Shown here in pieces: positions 63,605-64,000 of a stretch of DNA of 64,000 nucleotides (position 1 is its first letter; the number at the start of each line of letters is the position of its first letter). This stretch comes from Haliotis asinina (Eukaryota > Mollusca > Gastropoda > Lepetellida > Haliotidae), in the NCBI RefSeq assembly GCF_037392515.1, contig NC_090290.1:24139753-24203752 (forward strand), given 5' to 3'. Both the position numbers and the translations under genes were made by a program. Below the pieces are notes generated by a model. That model was given only the letters and a program-made list of their open reading frames with translations, had not been told where the DNA came from and searched no databases.

Positions 63605-64000
63605 CCCAGTCTCTTCAATGTCGCAATGTCATAAAGGACACAAGAGGACGATAAGCTTCTAATTGATTTTATTCAAGAAGCCCTGTGGGGACAACAAAAA
63701 ATGTCAGATCATATTGCGGTGTAAAAGGCAGTTACTACAAAAGCGAGATTCAGACAAAATACTCCACAATACAGGGAAGCCCTCAATACATAAGCCAAAA
63801 TGGAGTTACCTCCCCTGTAACACAATTCCAGTTTACACTGACGGATGATATCAATGTTGATGCAATTACTTTGCAAATATTTACACTGATTTGATGAAGT
63901 GGTTGTGAAAAAGCTATGAAACATCTAATGCACTCAAATGATATAATTAAGTTGTAAATGCTACTGTCAGATTTGATTACAGCTGACCTAATTTGCATGC

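Larger units (their letters stand above)
62614..64000. other. Calaxin 3' flank
   Basis: AT-rich sequence with several poly(A) signals, then a SINE (63377-63604). No exon of a further gene is recognised before the window ends. Confidence 0.45.

Overview
This looks like a stretch of gastropod mollusc nuclear DNA, most likely abalone (Haliotis). It is AT-rich, with long introns and very many copies of two short interspersed repeats ending in (ACTC)n. I associate the first of these with abalone sequence; that species call rests on memory of the repeat and was not checked by a search. The four host genes are clearly metazoan, and there is no sign of bacterial gene organisation.

Region by region. 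(1) Bases 1-8.2 kb are repeat-rich. A segment of about 2.8 kb occurs twice in direct orientation (1-2830 and 5421-8212). The spacer holds a Penelope-like element remnant with a GIY-YIG domain and hammerhead-like motifs, a truncated Tc1 transposase, and two SINE copies placed head to head. (2) 8.2-19.6 kb has no recognisable gene. It holds a nearly perfect 469-bp tandem duplication, a 36-bp minisatellite, scattered SINEs and long plain AT-rich sequence that may partly be 3' UTR. (3) 19.6-25.0 kb, minus strand: DCAKD (dephospho-CoA kinase domain-containing protein), four exons, 231 aa. (4) 26.4-32.9 kb, plus strand: RBM48, five exons, 443 aa, with an 81-bp minisatellite in intron 3. (5) 32.9-38.0 kb is intergenic. 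(6) 38.0-54.8 kb, minus strand: N-myristoyltransferase (NMT), thirteen exons, 536 aa. Its introns carry a nearly intact mariner, a Kolobok-like element with a THAP remnant, a MITE with about 90-bp inverted ends, a large imperfect inverted repeat and a VNTR-like minisatellite. (7) 55.06-62.6 kb, plus strand: calaxin (CLXN/EFCAB1), a three-EF-hand ciliary calcium sensor, seven exons, 246 aa. (8) The remainder to 64 kb is 3' flank with one more SINE.

The gene order DCAKD(-) RBM48(+) NMT(-) CLXN(+) alternates divergent and convergent pairs. NMT and CLXN start codons are only 259 bp apart, so they probably share a bidirectional promoter. The four genes do not form one pathway: CoA metabolism, minor-intron splicing, protein N-myristoylation and ciliary outer-arm dynein docking. 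In human, DCAKD and NMT1 are immediate neighbours, so their closeness here looks like ancient linkage. All exon models were built by hand from reading frame, phase, GT/AG sites and family similarity. The summed coding lengths are exact multiples of three for all four genes.
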